17,658 bases of DNA, taken from positions 1 through 17,658 of the forward strand of contig JALXER010000219.1 of assembly GCA_027069385.1 (NCBI GenBank), given 5' to 3'. Each line of letters opens with the position of its first letter. Position 1 is the first letter of the stretch. The notes under the pieces are model-generated. The model searched no databases. It was not told the DNA's origin and was given only the letters and a program-made list of their open reading frames with translations. Shown piece by piece: positions 7,873-13,632 of the stretch. The translations under genes were made by a program, and so were the position numbers. This stretch comes from Paracoccaceae bacterium (lineage in GTDB: Bacteria; Pseudomonadota; Alphaproteobacteria; Rhodobacterales; Rhodobacteraceae).

Positions 7873-8967
7873 TTACTGCGCCAGCCACGCCTGGAATTTG
7901 GCATCCAGATCGTCGCGATAATCAGCCCACCAGTTGTAGTTGAACAGGAAGGTGTGCTGCGCATTGGCCGGATCGGTCGGCATATGCGGAGCCATATCGA
8001 TGCCCAGAGATTCGTGCTTGCCAACCAGCGGTGCCGAAGAAGCGCGGGCCGGACCATACGAAATGTATTTGGCCTGATCAGCCAGACGCTGGGTGTCGGT
8101 TGCGAAATAGACAAAGTCCAGTGCAGCCTGTTGACGTTCTGCGGACAGACCGGCGGGGATAATCCAGCCGTCAAGGTCATAGACCTGCGCGTCCCACAAC
8201 ATCGCTACGGGCTGGTGCTGCTCTTCGATCAGGGCGAACAGGCGACCGTTATAGGTAGAGCCCATCACCACTTCGCCGTCAGCCAGCAATTGCGGCGTAT
8301 CGGCACCGGCGGACCACCAGATAACGTCGTCCTTGATGGTGTCGAGCTTGGCAAATGCCTGTGCCTGACCTTCGGGGGTTGCCAGCACGTCGTAAACGTC
8401 GGCATCTGCAACGCCATCACAGATCAGCGCCCATTCCATGTTGCCAATCGGACGTTTTTCCAGCGAGCGTTTGCCCGGATAGGTTTCGGTGTCGAACACG
8501 TCACAAACGCTTGACGGCGGCGTGTCGCCAACCATGTCGGTACGATAGCCGAAAGTGGTCGAGTACACGATCTGCGGAATGAAGCATTCGGAAACCAGCA
8601 GGTCGCCAAAGTCTTCGGATGCAGGGGTGCCGTCGGGTGCCGGAGCCAGTTGGGTGTCGGGGTCGATTTCCATTGCCAGACCTTCGTCACAAAGGCGCAT
8701 GGCGTCGGCGGCCACAACGTCAACCACATCCCAAGAGATGTTGCCTGCTTCGGCCATGGCACGCAGTTTTGCTACGGCTTCGCCCGAGGATTCATCGGTG
8801 ATGATGTTTACATCAGGATGCATCGCCATATAAGGGTCGAAATACGCGTTCTGCTGGCTGGCCTGATAAGCCCCGCCCCAGGATACGATCGTCATGTCTT
8901 CGGCACTTGCCGCACCTGCAATCATTGCAAGGGCGCTGGCGCCAATTATCAGTTTATTAAGCTTCAT
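7873..8967 (-). CDS. ABC transporter periplasmic substrate-binding protein (PotD/PotF-like)
   Basis: This is the periplasmic ligand-capture subunit of the importer, a type II bilobed binding protein of the COG0687 spermidine/putrescine group. The signal peptide MKLNKLIIGASALAMIAGAA leads to a likely cleavage after ASA at residue 22. The mature protein begins DMTIVSWGGAY; the aromatic W30 in SWGGAY is the usual first ligand contact of this family. Other ligand-pocket candidates are the STYNGR loop (237-242) and DLDGW (264-268) with its acidic residues, which would suit a cationic ligand. Four cysteines (C93, C128, C155, C183) in the mature part could form two disulfides. The length of 364 residues is normal. 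A strong GGGAGAGG ribosome site precedes the ATG. It is the second gene of the operon, flanked by RNA hairpins. The substrate is not proven. Confidence 0.93.
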   Translation of the reverse strand: MKLNKLIIGASALAMIAGAASAEDMTIVSWGGAYQASQQNAYFDPYMAMHPDVNIITDESSGEAVAKLRAMAEAGNISWDVVDVVAADAMRLCDEGLAMEIDPDTQLAPAPDGTPASEDFGDLLVSECFIPQIVYSTTFGYRTDMVGDTPPSSVCDVFDTETYPGKRSLEKRPIGNMEWALICDGVADADVYDVLATPEGQAQAFAKLDTIKDDVIWWSAGADTPQLLADGEVVMGSTYNGRLFALIEEQHQPVAMLWDAQVYDLDGWIIPAGLSAERQQAALDFVYFATDTQRLADQAKYISYGPARASSAPLVGKHESLGIDMAPHMPTDPANAQHTFLFNYNWWADYRDDLDAKFQAWLAQ

Positions 8968-9002
8968 AAAGCCTCTCCCATTTGTTACCCGTTGATTTTA
9001 CC

Positions 9003-9033
9003 GAGGCTGCAAAACGGGCAGATGCGCAGCCTC
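9003..9033 (-). promoter_or_regulatory. Inverted repeat upstream of binding-protein gene
   Basis: GAGGCTGC (9003-9010) and GCAGCCTC (9026-9033) form a perfect 8-bp stem with a 15-nt loop in the leader between the ATPase stop and the binding-protein start. It may be an RNA structure or a protein site. No T-run follows it on the - strand. Confidence 0.5.
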
Positions 9034-9042
9034 TCGAAACTA

Positions 9043-9059
9043 CCAAAGCGCGGCTTTGG
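9043..9059 (-). terminator. Short hairpin after the ATPase gene (possible attenuator)
   Basis: CCAAAGC (9043-9049) and GCTTTGG (9053-9059) form a 7-bp stem with a 3-nt loop, starting 11 nt after the ATPase stop on the - strand and followed by TAGTTT. The weak T-run suggests partial termination or RNA processing within the operon rather than a full stop, because the three downstream genes need the same promoter. Confidence 0.4.
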
Positions 9060-9070
9060 CAATAATTCTG

Positions 9071-10162
9071 TTATGCGTCAAGGGCGCGGCAGTCTACTGC
9101 CTCCCAGCTGATCTGTGTGGTTTCGCCCACTACCAGATGTTTGTGGTCGCCCCCTGCATTGGGCACCTTGACGATAAAATCATCATGGCCCGACACTGCC
9201 ATACGACAGCGGATATGGTCGCCAAGATAGATCAGCTCCAGCACTTTGCCTTCGGTCCGGTTGACACCGGAATGATCAAGCCGGACCCGTTCAGGGCGCA
9301 GTGACAAGGTGGTGCGGCTGCCCACTCCGTCACAATTGACCTTAAGGGCGGTGCCCTTCATGCCTCCGTCGATATCCACATCGACCGTGTCGCCATTGAT
9401 CGCCGTCACGGTGGCGTTCAGGGTGTTGTTCTCGCCGATAAACTGCGCCACAAAGGCGTTCTCGGGACGTTCGTACAAGTCGTCGGGCGGCGCAAGCTGC
9501 TGAATGCGGCCATCGTCAAACACCGCGACACGGTCCGACATGGTCAGCGCTTCGGATTGGTCATGGGTCACATAGACCACGGTCACGCCCAGTTTTTCAT
9601 GCAGATGCTTGATTTCGAACTGCATATGTTCGCGCAACTGTTTGTCGAGCGCCCCCAGCGGTTCGTCCATCAACACCAGTTCGGGCCGGAACACCAAAGC
9701 GCGGGCCAGCGCGATACGTTGCTGCTGACCGCCCGACAATTGCGCCGGACGCCGACCGGCGAATTCCCCCATCTGCACCATATCAAGCGCGTCCATCACC
9801 ATCTTTTCACGCTCGGACTTGCCTATATTGCGCACTTCCAGCGGGAAGGACAGGTTTTCACCCACAGTCATATGCGGAAACAGCGCGTAATTCTGGAATA
9901 CCATGCCGATGCCGCGCTTGTGCGGCGGGATATTGTTGATCGGCTTGCCATCCAGCAGGATATCGCCATGGGTTGCGGTTTCAAATCCGGCCAGCATCAT
10001 CAGGCAGGTGGTCTTGCCCGAGCCCGACGGCCCCAGCATGGTCACAAACTCGCCCTTGGCAATCTGGAGGTTAAGGTCTTTTACAACGAGGATTTCGCCA
10101 TCATAACTCTTTTGCACACGGTCAAAGGCGACGAACGCCTGTTGCGAACTATCCAAAGCCAA
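9071..10162 (-). CDS. ABC transporter ATP-binding protein (PotA-like)
   Basis: This is the cytoplasmic ATPase that powers the importer. The 363 residues show Walker A GPSGSGKTT at 44-52, the Q-loop VFQNYALFPH (Q90), signature LSGGQQQR at 142-149, Walker B LVLMDEPLGALD with D166/E167, and the switch histidine H200 in VTHD. The C-terminal part from about 270 is a TOBE-type regulatory domain, normal for PotA, MalK and CysA-like ATPases. The start is TTG at 10162-10160. AGGAG lies 7 nt upstream, the first in-frame ATG would delete the N-terminal strands and Walker A region, and the nearby ATG at 10167 is out of frame. It is the first gene of the operon behind a plausible promoter. The four gene types together define a complete importer. 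Confidence 0.95.
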   Translation of the reverse strand: MALDSSQQAFVAFDRVQKSYDGEILVVKDLNLQIAKGEFVTMLGPSGSGKTTCLMMLAGFETATHGDILLDGKPINNIPPHKRGIGMVFQNYALFPHMTVGENLSFPLEVRNIGKSEREKMVMDALDMVQMGEFAGRRPAQLSGGQQQRIALARALVFRPELVLMDEPLGALDKQLREHMQFEIKHLHEKLGVTVVYVTHDQSEALTMSDRVAVFDDGRIQQLAPPDDLYERPENAFVAQFIGENNTLNATVTAINGDTVDVDIDGGMKGTALKVNCDGVGSRTTLSLRPERVRLDHSGVNRTEGKVLELIYLGDHIRCRMAVSGHDDFIVKVPNAGGDHKHLVVGETTQISWEAVDCRALDA

Positions 10163-10169
10163 TCCATCT

Positions 10170-10174
10170 CTCCT
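10170..10174 (-). promoter_or_regulatory. Ribosome binding site for the TTG-started ATPase gene
   Basis: AGGAG on the - strand is 7 nt before the TTG start. An ATG lies 5 nt upstream of the TTG but is in another frame and only 2 nt from the Shine-Dalgarno sequence, too close for efficient use. Confidence 0.65.
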
Positions 10175-10213
10175 GTTCGTCCTTAACGGTTATCCCGTCA
10201 GGTTGCTGGCCGG

Positions 10214-10243
10214 AGCCTAACAGCTAGGCCAAAGGTAAATCAA
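10214..10243 (-). promoter_or_regulatory. Candidate promoter of the ABC importer operon
   Basis: On the - strand a -35-like TTGATT (10243-10238) is followed after 18 nt by a -10-like TAGGCT (10219-10214), giving a leader of about 45 nt. A 5-bp inverted repeat, GCCTA (10215-10219) and TAGGC (10225-10229), overlaps the -10 box and could be an operator. The -10 is a poor match to consensus, so activation by a regulator would be expected. Confidence 0.4.
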
Positions 10244-10301
10244 CCGAATCCGGTGCGATTCGGGTAGATTCCCCTGTTTCCGACGGCTTGAAGCAGGAAT
10301 C
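10244..10301 (-). promoter_or_regulatory. Cluster of four GAATC/GATTC sites upstream of the ABC promoter
   Basis: GAATC at 10246 and 10297 and GATTC at 10257 and 10267 lie upstream of the -35 box. The first two are part of a perfect CCGAATC-N6-GATTCGG inverted repeat (10244-10263). Offsets between sites are 11, 10 and 30 nt, near whole helical turns. The inverted repeat followed by TTGATTT could also act as the terminator of the upstream glycoside hydrolase gene on the same strand; the two roles are not exclusive. Confidence 0.4.
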
Positions 10302-10315
10302 CGACCTGATTGGCG

Positions 10316-11350
10316 TTATCGCACCAGCGGCGCGTGCGCCAGACGGCGCCGGAATACGGCCGCCAGTGCCGGATCCTGCCAAACCCGCAGGTCGGTGGGC
10401 TGGTTGTCGTCATTGGGCCAGGTCTCGTTCCACCAGTTAAAGCCGATCACCCGCGGCCAGCGCCCGCCCAGGATCGCCCCCAGCGCCCGGTCGGCCCACG
10501 GTCCGGCGGGCTCTATGGGCAGGGCGATATCGGTGCCGAATTCGGACAGGATAACCGGCTTGTTCGGGGCAAGCGCCTGCAGGCGGGCATAGGTTTCGTC
10601 AAAGCCTTCGACGAAATCCGTATGCTCCGGCTCGTTGGGGTTAAGGTTGGAATACATGCTGACCCCGATCCAGTCGACCACATCATCGCCGGGGTAATAG
10701 GCCTCCAGACGGTTCCAGTTGTTCTGTGGCCAGTCGGCATAGTTCACATGGAAAACCCAGACGATATTGGTGGCGCCGGCGGCGCGGGTGACCTCGACAA
10801 TATGGCGAAAGGCGGCGCGAAACCGCGCAGGCCCTTTGGCGCGCCCGTTCCAGCGCCCGTTCCAGGGAAACCACTCACCGTTCACTTCGGTGCCGTATTC
10901 GGCAATCATCGGAACGCCGAGCGCCGCTGCGGCCTGCCCCCATGTTGTCAGATCGGCGTCAAAGTCGCCGCGCGCGATGGCTTGCAGGGTAAAGGTGGTC
11001 TCGCGCTGCATTTCGAACGGGCTGGAACGCATCATCAGGCGGACATAAGGGGTGCTGCCACGCGCAATGATCCAGCGGGCCGTTTCGGTGGGGAACCGGC
11101 GGCTGTGGAACCACTGGCTGGATATGGTCACCCAGTTGACACGGCGCCCCGCGGCCTGCTCAAACAGGCGGATATGCGCGGGGGTAATGGTTTCAACCCC
11201 GTCATAAACGCCGGTATCGCCGGACCATGTACCCATCAGAAACCGGCCCGAAGGCGGTGTCAGGTGCGCGACGGCATCCTGATGCGGGCTGGAAAGGGCG
11301 GGCTGGTAGGCAAGGATCAGGGCAAGAGCGGCAAAGAGGGTGCGAAACAA
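10316..11350 (-). CDS. Secreted GH26-like glycoside hydrolase (beta-mannanase type)
   Basis: This is a predicted exported endo-glycanase of family GH26, whose members mostly cleave beta-1,4-mannan and less often beta-1,3-xylan or mixed glucans. With a TTG start at 11350 the protein has 344 residues. Its signal peptide, MFRTLFAALALILAYQPALS, ends near residue 20. The likely acid/base is E155 in GTEVNGEWFPW (153-163), and the nucleophile is E270 in ILSEFGTD. Aromatic subsite residues are W43, W80, W306 and W307. The TTG is chosen because AGGA lies 7 nt before it and the signal sequence starts there; another in-frame TTG at 11407 would add 19 unlikely residues. The gene stands alone, with no carbohydrate transporter or polysaccharide locus beside it, so the substrate is open. 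Sequence-based family placement is by motif only. Confidence 0.82.
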   Translation of the reverse strand: MFRTLFAALALILAYQPALSSPHQDAVAHLTPPSGRFLMGTWSGDTGVYDGVETITPAHIRLFEQAAGRRVNWVTISSQWFHSRRFPTETARWIIARGSTPYVRLMMRSSPFEMQRETTFTLQAIARGDFDADLTTWGQAAAALGVPMIAEYGTEVNGEWFPWNGRWNGRAKGPARFRAAFRHIVEVTRAAGATNIVWVFHVNYADWPQNNWNRLEAYYPGDDVVDWIGVSMYSNLNPNEPEHTDFVEGFDETYARLQALAPNKPVILSEFGTDIALPIEPAGPWADRALGAILGGRWPRVIGFNWWNETWPNDDNQPTDLRVWQDPALAAVFRRRLAHAPLVR

Positions 11351-11433
11351 ACGGATATCCTGTGGTTCATGTCCGGTTTTGCCGCAACATACCGCGCCCC
11401 CCGCCAAAGCTCAACCCGGGCTTGCCTATCGCT

Positions 11434-11452
11434 CGGGGGGGCAAGCCCCCCG
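11434..11452. repeat. GC hairpin with 7-bp stem
   Basis: CGGGGGG (11434-11440) pairs with CCCCCCG (11446-11452) around a 5-nt GCAAG loop. There is no immediate T-run on the + strand; a TTTTT stretch begins 16 nt later, as part of the next palindrome. Confidence 0.6.
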
Positions 11453-11467
11453 CTCGCTCAAGGCACA

Positions 11468-11487
11468 TTTTTCAGCAAGCTGAAAAA
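11468..11487. terminator. Terminator-like palindrome in a divergent spacer
   Basis: TTTTTCAGC and GCTGAAAAA are perfect 9-bp arms around AA, giving an A/T-flanked hairpin readable in both directions, like a bidirectional intrinsic terminator. The stem GC core is only 4 bp, so strength is doubtful. Its position between two divergent genes is unexpected for a terminator (see findings). Confidence 0.4.
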
Positions 11488-11506
11488 CGGCTGCCGGCGG
11501 CGGTGG

Positions 11507-11532
11507 CCTCGGCTTCGCCTCGGCTTCGCCTC
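11507..11532. repeat. Tandem repeat, 11-nt unit
   Basis: CCTCGGCTTCG occurs twice head to tail (11507-11517 and 11518-11528), followed by a partial third copy CCTC. It lies in noncoding DNA. Confidence 0.7.
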
Positions 11533-11741
11533 TGCGGGAAAAGCGGAGAGGGCGGGATTAATCCGCATGGTTCGCCAAGGGGCCGGTTGTCACGGGCGAA
11601 TAGGGTTCGGGGCGGCGCGGGCGGGAAGGTGACGCAAGCGGGGAGGTTGCCGCGCCGCTTTGGTCGGGCGGGGCAGGAAAGACGCTTTCTATTCGGGCAA
11701 GTCTGCGCTATCCAATCCGCAAGAAACAGCGGAGCCAAGCC

Positions 11742-12779
11742 ATGCAAAGAACCCTGACCATCACCCGCCCTGACGACTGGCACCTGCACCTGCGCGACGG
11801 GGATATGCTGGCCGGTATTCTGCCCGAAACCACCCGCGATTTTGGCCGCGCGATCATCATGCCCAATCTGGTGCCTCCGGTGGTGACCAGCCTTGATGCG
11901 CTGCGATACCGCGCCCGGATCATCGACCTGCTGCCCGATGATGACGATTTCCTGCCCTTGATGACCCTTTACCTGACCGAAGGCACCGACCCCGAAGACG
12001 TCGCCATGGCCGCCAAAACCCGCACCATCGCGGCGGTCAAGCTGTATCCGGCCGGCGCGACCACCAATTCCGACAGCGGGGTGCGCGACCTTGACCGCGT
12101 CATGCCGGTGCTGGAAAAGATGGCCGGGATCGGCCTGCCCTTATGCGTCCACGGCGAGGTGACCGACCCGCACGTGGACATTTTCGACCGCGAGGCCACC
12201 TTTATCGAGCGCGTGTTATCGCCGCTACAAACCCGCCTGCCGACCCTTCGGGTCGTGATGGAGCACGTGACCACCCGCGACGGGGTGGCGTATGTCAACG
12301 CCACCCGCAACACCGCCGCCACCCTGACCACCCATCACCTGATCATCAACCGCAACACCTTGCTGGTGGGCGGCATCAGGCCCCATTACTATTGCCTGCC
12401 CATCGCCAAGCGCGAGGCCCACCGGCTGGCCCTGCTGGAAGCCGCCACCTCGGGCAACCCGAACTTCTTTCTTGGCACTGACAGCGCACCGCATACCGAC
12501 CCTGCCAAGGAAAGCGCCTGCGGTTGTGCCGGTGTGTTCTCGGCCACCAATACCATGCCCTGCCTTGCGCATGTGTTCGAAGAGGCCGACGCGCTCGACA
12601 AGCTCGAAGCCTTTACCAGCCTCAACGGTCCCGCCTTTTACGGCCTGCCACCCAACCCGGGCAAGATCACCCTTACCAAACAGGACACCCCCGTCACCTT
12701 CCCCGCCAAAATCGAAACCGATGCCGGCCCCATTACGGTGTTTGACCCCGGGTTTCCTATCCACTGGCAGGTGGCGTAG
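11742..12779 (+). CDS. pyrC: Dihydroorotase (class II, E. coli PyrC type)
   Basis: The enzyme catalyses reversible cyclisation of N-carbamoyl-L-aspartate to dihydroorotate, the third step of UMP synthesis. The 345 residues match the compact class II enzyme (E. coli PyrC, 348 residues). The binuclear zinc ligands are all visible: HLHLRD at 14-19 (H14, H16), the carbamylated lysine K100 in AVKLYPAGATTNSDSG, H137 in CVHGEV, H175 in MEHVTT and D247 in GTDSAPH. The start ATG has GGAG 7 nt upstream. The kinase gene begins one base after its stop and pyrE follows, so an operon is likely. The stop codon lies inside an inverted repeat that extends into the next gene. Confidence 0.97.
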   Translation: MQRTLTITRPDDWHLHLRDGDMLAGILPETTRDFGRAIIMPNLVPPVVTSLDALRYRARIIDLLPDDDDFLPLMTLYLTEGTDPEDVAMAAKTRTIAAVKLYPAGATTNSDSGVRDLDRVMPVLEKMAGIGLPLCVHGEVTDPHVDIFDREATFIERVLSPLQTRLPTLRVVMEHVTTRDGVAYVNATRNTAATLTTHHLIINRNTLLVGGIRPHYYCLPIAKREAHRLALLEAATSGNPNFFLGTDSAPHTDPAKESACGCAGVFSATNTMPCLAHVFEEADALDKLEAFTSLNGPAFYGLPPNPGKITLTKQDTPVTFPAKIETDAGPITVFDPGFPIHWQVA

Positions 12780-12797
12780 GGTGCGTGGACCCTACGC
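12774..12797 (+). repeat. Inverted repeat spanning pyrC stop and kinase start
   Basis: GCGTAGGGT (12774-12782) and ACCCTACGC (12789-12797) are perfect 9-bp arms with a 6-nt loop; GTG before and CCAC after can extend pairing past a bulged A. The left arm contains the pyrC TAG and the first two bases of the kinase GTG start, so in RNA the start codon would be buried in the stem. From memory, GTAGGGTGCG-type palindromes recur as dispersed repeats in some bacterial genomes; that resemblance is unverified. Confidence 0.7.
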
Positions 12798-13596
12798 ACC
12801 ACTGGCAGAGTTCAACGCCACAAACCCCGAGTTCATCACCACAACCGCCATTGCCACGGTTTGGAAGGTCCAAAGCCCCCACGGCCCTGCCGCCCTCAAG
12901 CTCTACCACCAGCCAGACATGGGCGAGGAGCGCCACGGCTTTACCCTCATGGCTGCGCTTGATGGCCATGGCGCGGCCAAGGTCTTTCAGACCACCCGAA
13001 ACGCCGCCCTTACCGAGTGGCTGGATGGCCCGCATCTTGGCGATCTGACCCGCAACGGGCAGGACGAAAAGGCCAGCGCGGAACTGGTCAAGGTTGCCAA
13101 CGCTCTCCACACCAGTATGCCCGATATTCCCGGCCTTCCCACCCTTGCGCAGCGCTTTCGCGCCCTAAAAACCCTTGGCTTTGATTGCCCCGAACCCGCC
13201 AAGCACGACCTGACTCGCGCCCGAAACCTTGCCGAACACCTTCTGAATACCCAAACCGATATCCGCCCCCTGCACGGCGACCTGCATCACGATAACATCC
13301 GCCTTGGCGCGCGCGGCTATGTGGCATTTGACGCCAAAGGCATCTTAGGTGAGCGCGCCTTTGAACTGGCCAACGCCTTTCGCAACCCCAAAGGAGCCGA
13401 GCCCCTGCACCGCGACCCGGCCCGCATCCGCCACCTCGCCCAAAGCTGGGGGCGAGCCTTTGGCGTAAGGCCGAAGCGCCTGGTGCAATGGGCCGCCGCC
13501 AAATGCGCGCTGTCAATCGCGTGGCGAAGCGGGGGCACAGTAAGGGACGACCCCGAGTTTGACCTCCTCAACGCCCTGCTGGACACAAAAATCTAA
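12781..13596 (+). CDS. APH(6)/hydroxyurea-kinase-family phosphotransferase
   Basis: This is a small-molecule O-phosphotransferase of the protein-kinase-like fold, nearest by motif to the APH_6_hur family (streptomycin 6-kinase StrB and hydroxyurea kinase). In 271 residues it shows a likely ATP lysine K40 in AALKLY, the Brenner-type catalytic loop HGDLHHDN at 165-172 (D167 base, N172), the metal aspartate D184 in FDAKG, and the ELANAFRNP stretch (195-203) that follows in StrB-like proteins. A GTG at 12781 is the only reasonable start: the fold begins by about residue 8, the next ATG is at codon 47, and pyrC ends one base earlier. The frame is open upstream, but only as a shadow of pyrC. Location between pyrC and pyrE suggests a metabolic rather than resistance role; the substrate is unknown. 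Confidence 0.85.
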   Translation: MRGPYAPLAEFNATNPEFITTTAIATVWKVQSPHGPAALKLYHQPDMGEERHGFTLMAALDGHGAAKVFQTTRNAALTEWLDGPHLGDLTRNGQDEKASAELVKVANALHTSMPDIPGLPTLAQRFRALKTLGFDCPEPAKHDLTRARNLAEHLLNTQTDIRPLHGDLHHDNIRLGARGYVAFDAKGILGERAFELANAFRNPKGAEPLHRDPARIRHLAQSWGRAFGVRPKRLVQWAAAKCALSIAWRSGGTVRDDPEFDLLNALLDTKI

Positions 13597-13620
13597 TCTG
13601 CTAAAAGAGCGCAAACCACT

Positions 13621-13626
13621 AAGGAG
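13621..13626 (+). promoter_or_regulatory. Strong ribosome binding site of pyrE
   Basis: AAGGAG is 6 nt before the pyrE ATG in the 36-nt gap after the kinase gene. It is the clearest Shine-Dalgarno sequence in the window and gives pyrE translation independent of the upstream genes. Confidence 0.75.
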
Positions 13627-13632
13627 CCCCCG

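Larger units (their letters stand above)
11351..11741. other. Divergent intergenic region with palindromes and a tandem repeat
   Basis: This 391-nt spacer separates the divergent hydrolase and pyrC genes. I see no credible gene in it; open frames here are extensions of antisense shadows. It holds a G/C hairpin (11434-11452), a TTTTTCAGC/GCTGAAAAA palindrome (11468-11487), an 11-nt tandem repeat (11507-11532) and the palindrome GGATTAATCC (11555-11564). No convincing sigma-70 promoter for pyrC was found; CTTTCT and CTATCC with 17-nt spacing just upstream of the gene are poor matches. GGAG, 7 nt before the pyrC ATG, is its ribosome binding site. Confidence 0.5.

Noticed and set aside
6493..8514. 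A 673-codon open frame on the + strand, opposite the ABC permeases and binding protein
   Set aside because: It is antisense to three well-supported genes, its composition is dominated by His, Gln and Arg, and it shows no domain. This is typical of a GC-rich shadow frame.
11555..11564. GGATTAATCC palindrome as an operator of pyrC
   Set aside because: A 10-bp palindrome can occur by chance, it is nearly 180 nt upstream of pyrC, and no promoter is recognisable beside it.
10310..11632. A 440-codon open frame on the + strand opposite the glycoside hydrolase
   Set aside because: The - strand frame has a signal peptide and catalytic motifs; the + frame is Gly/Pro/Arg-rich with no recognisable fold and runs through the spacer hairpins.
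12472..12780. Upstream extension of the kinase frame into pyrC
   Set aside because: The residues are Pro/Ser/Arg-rich antiframe sequence of pyrC. The kinase fold begins after the GTG at 12781.
12781..13596. The kinase as an acquired streptomycin resistance gene
   Set aside because: There is no mobile element or integron, base composition by eye matches its neighbours, and it is embedded in a biosynthetic operon. A chromosomal metabolic role is more likely.
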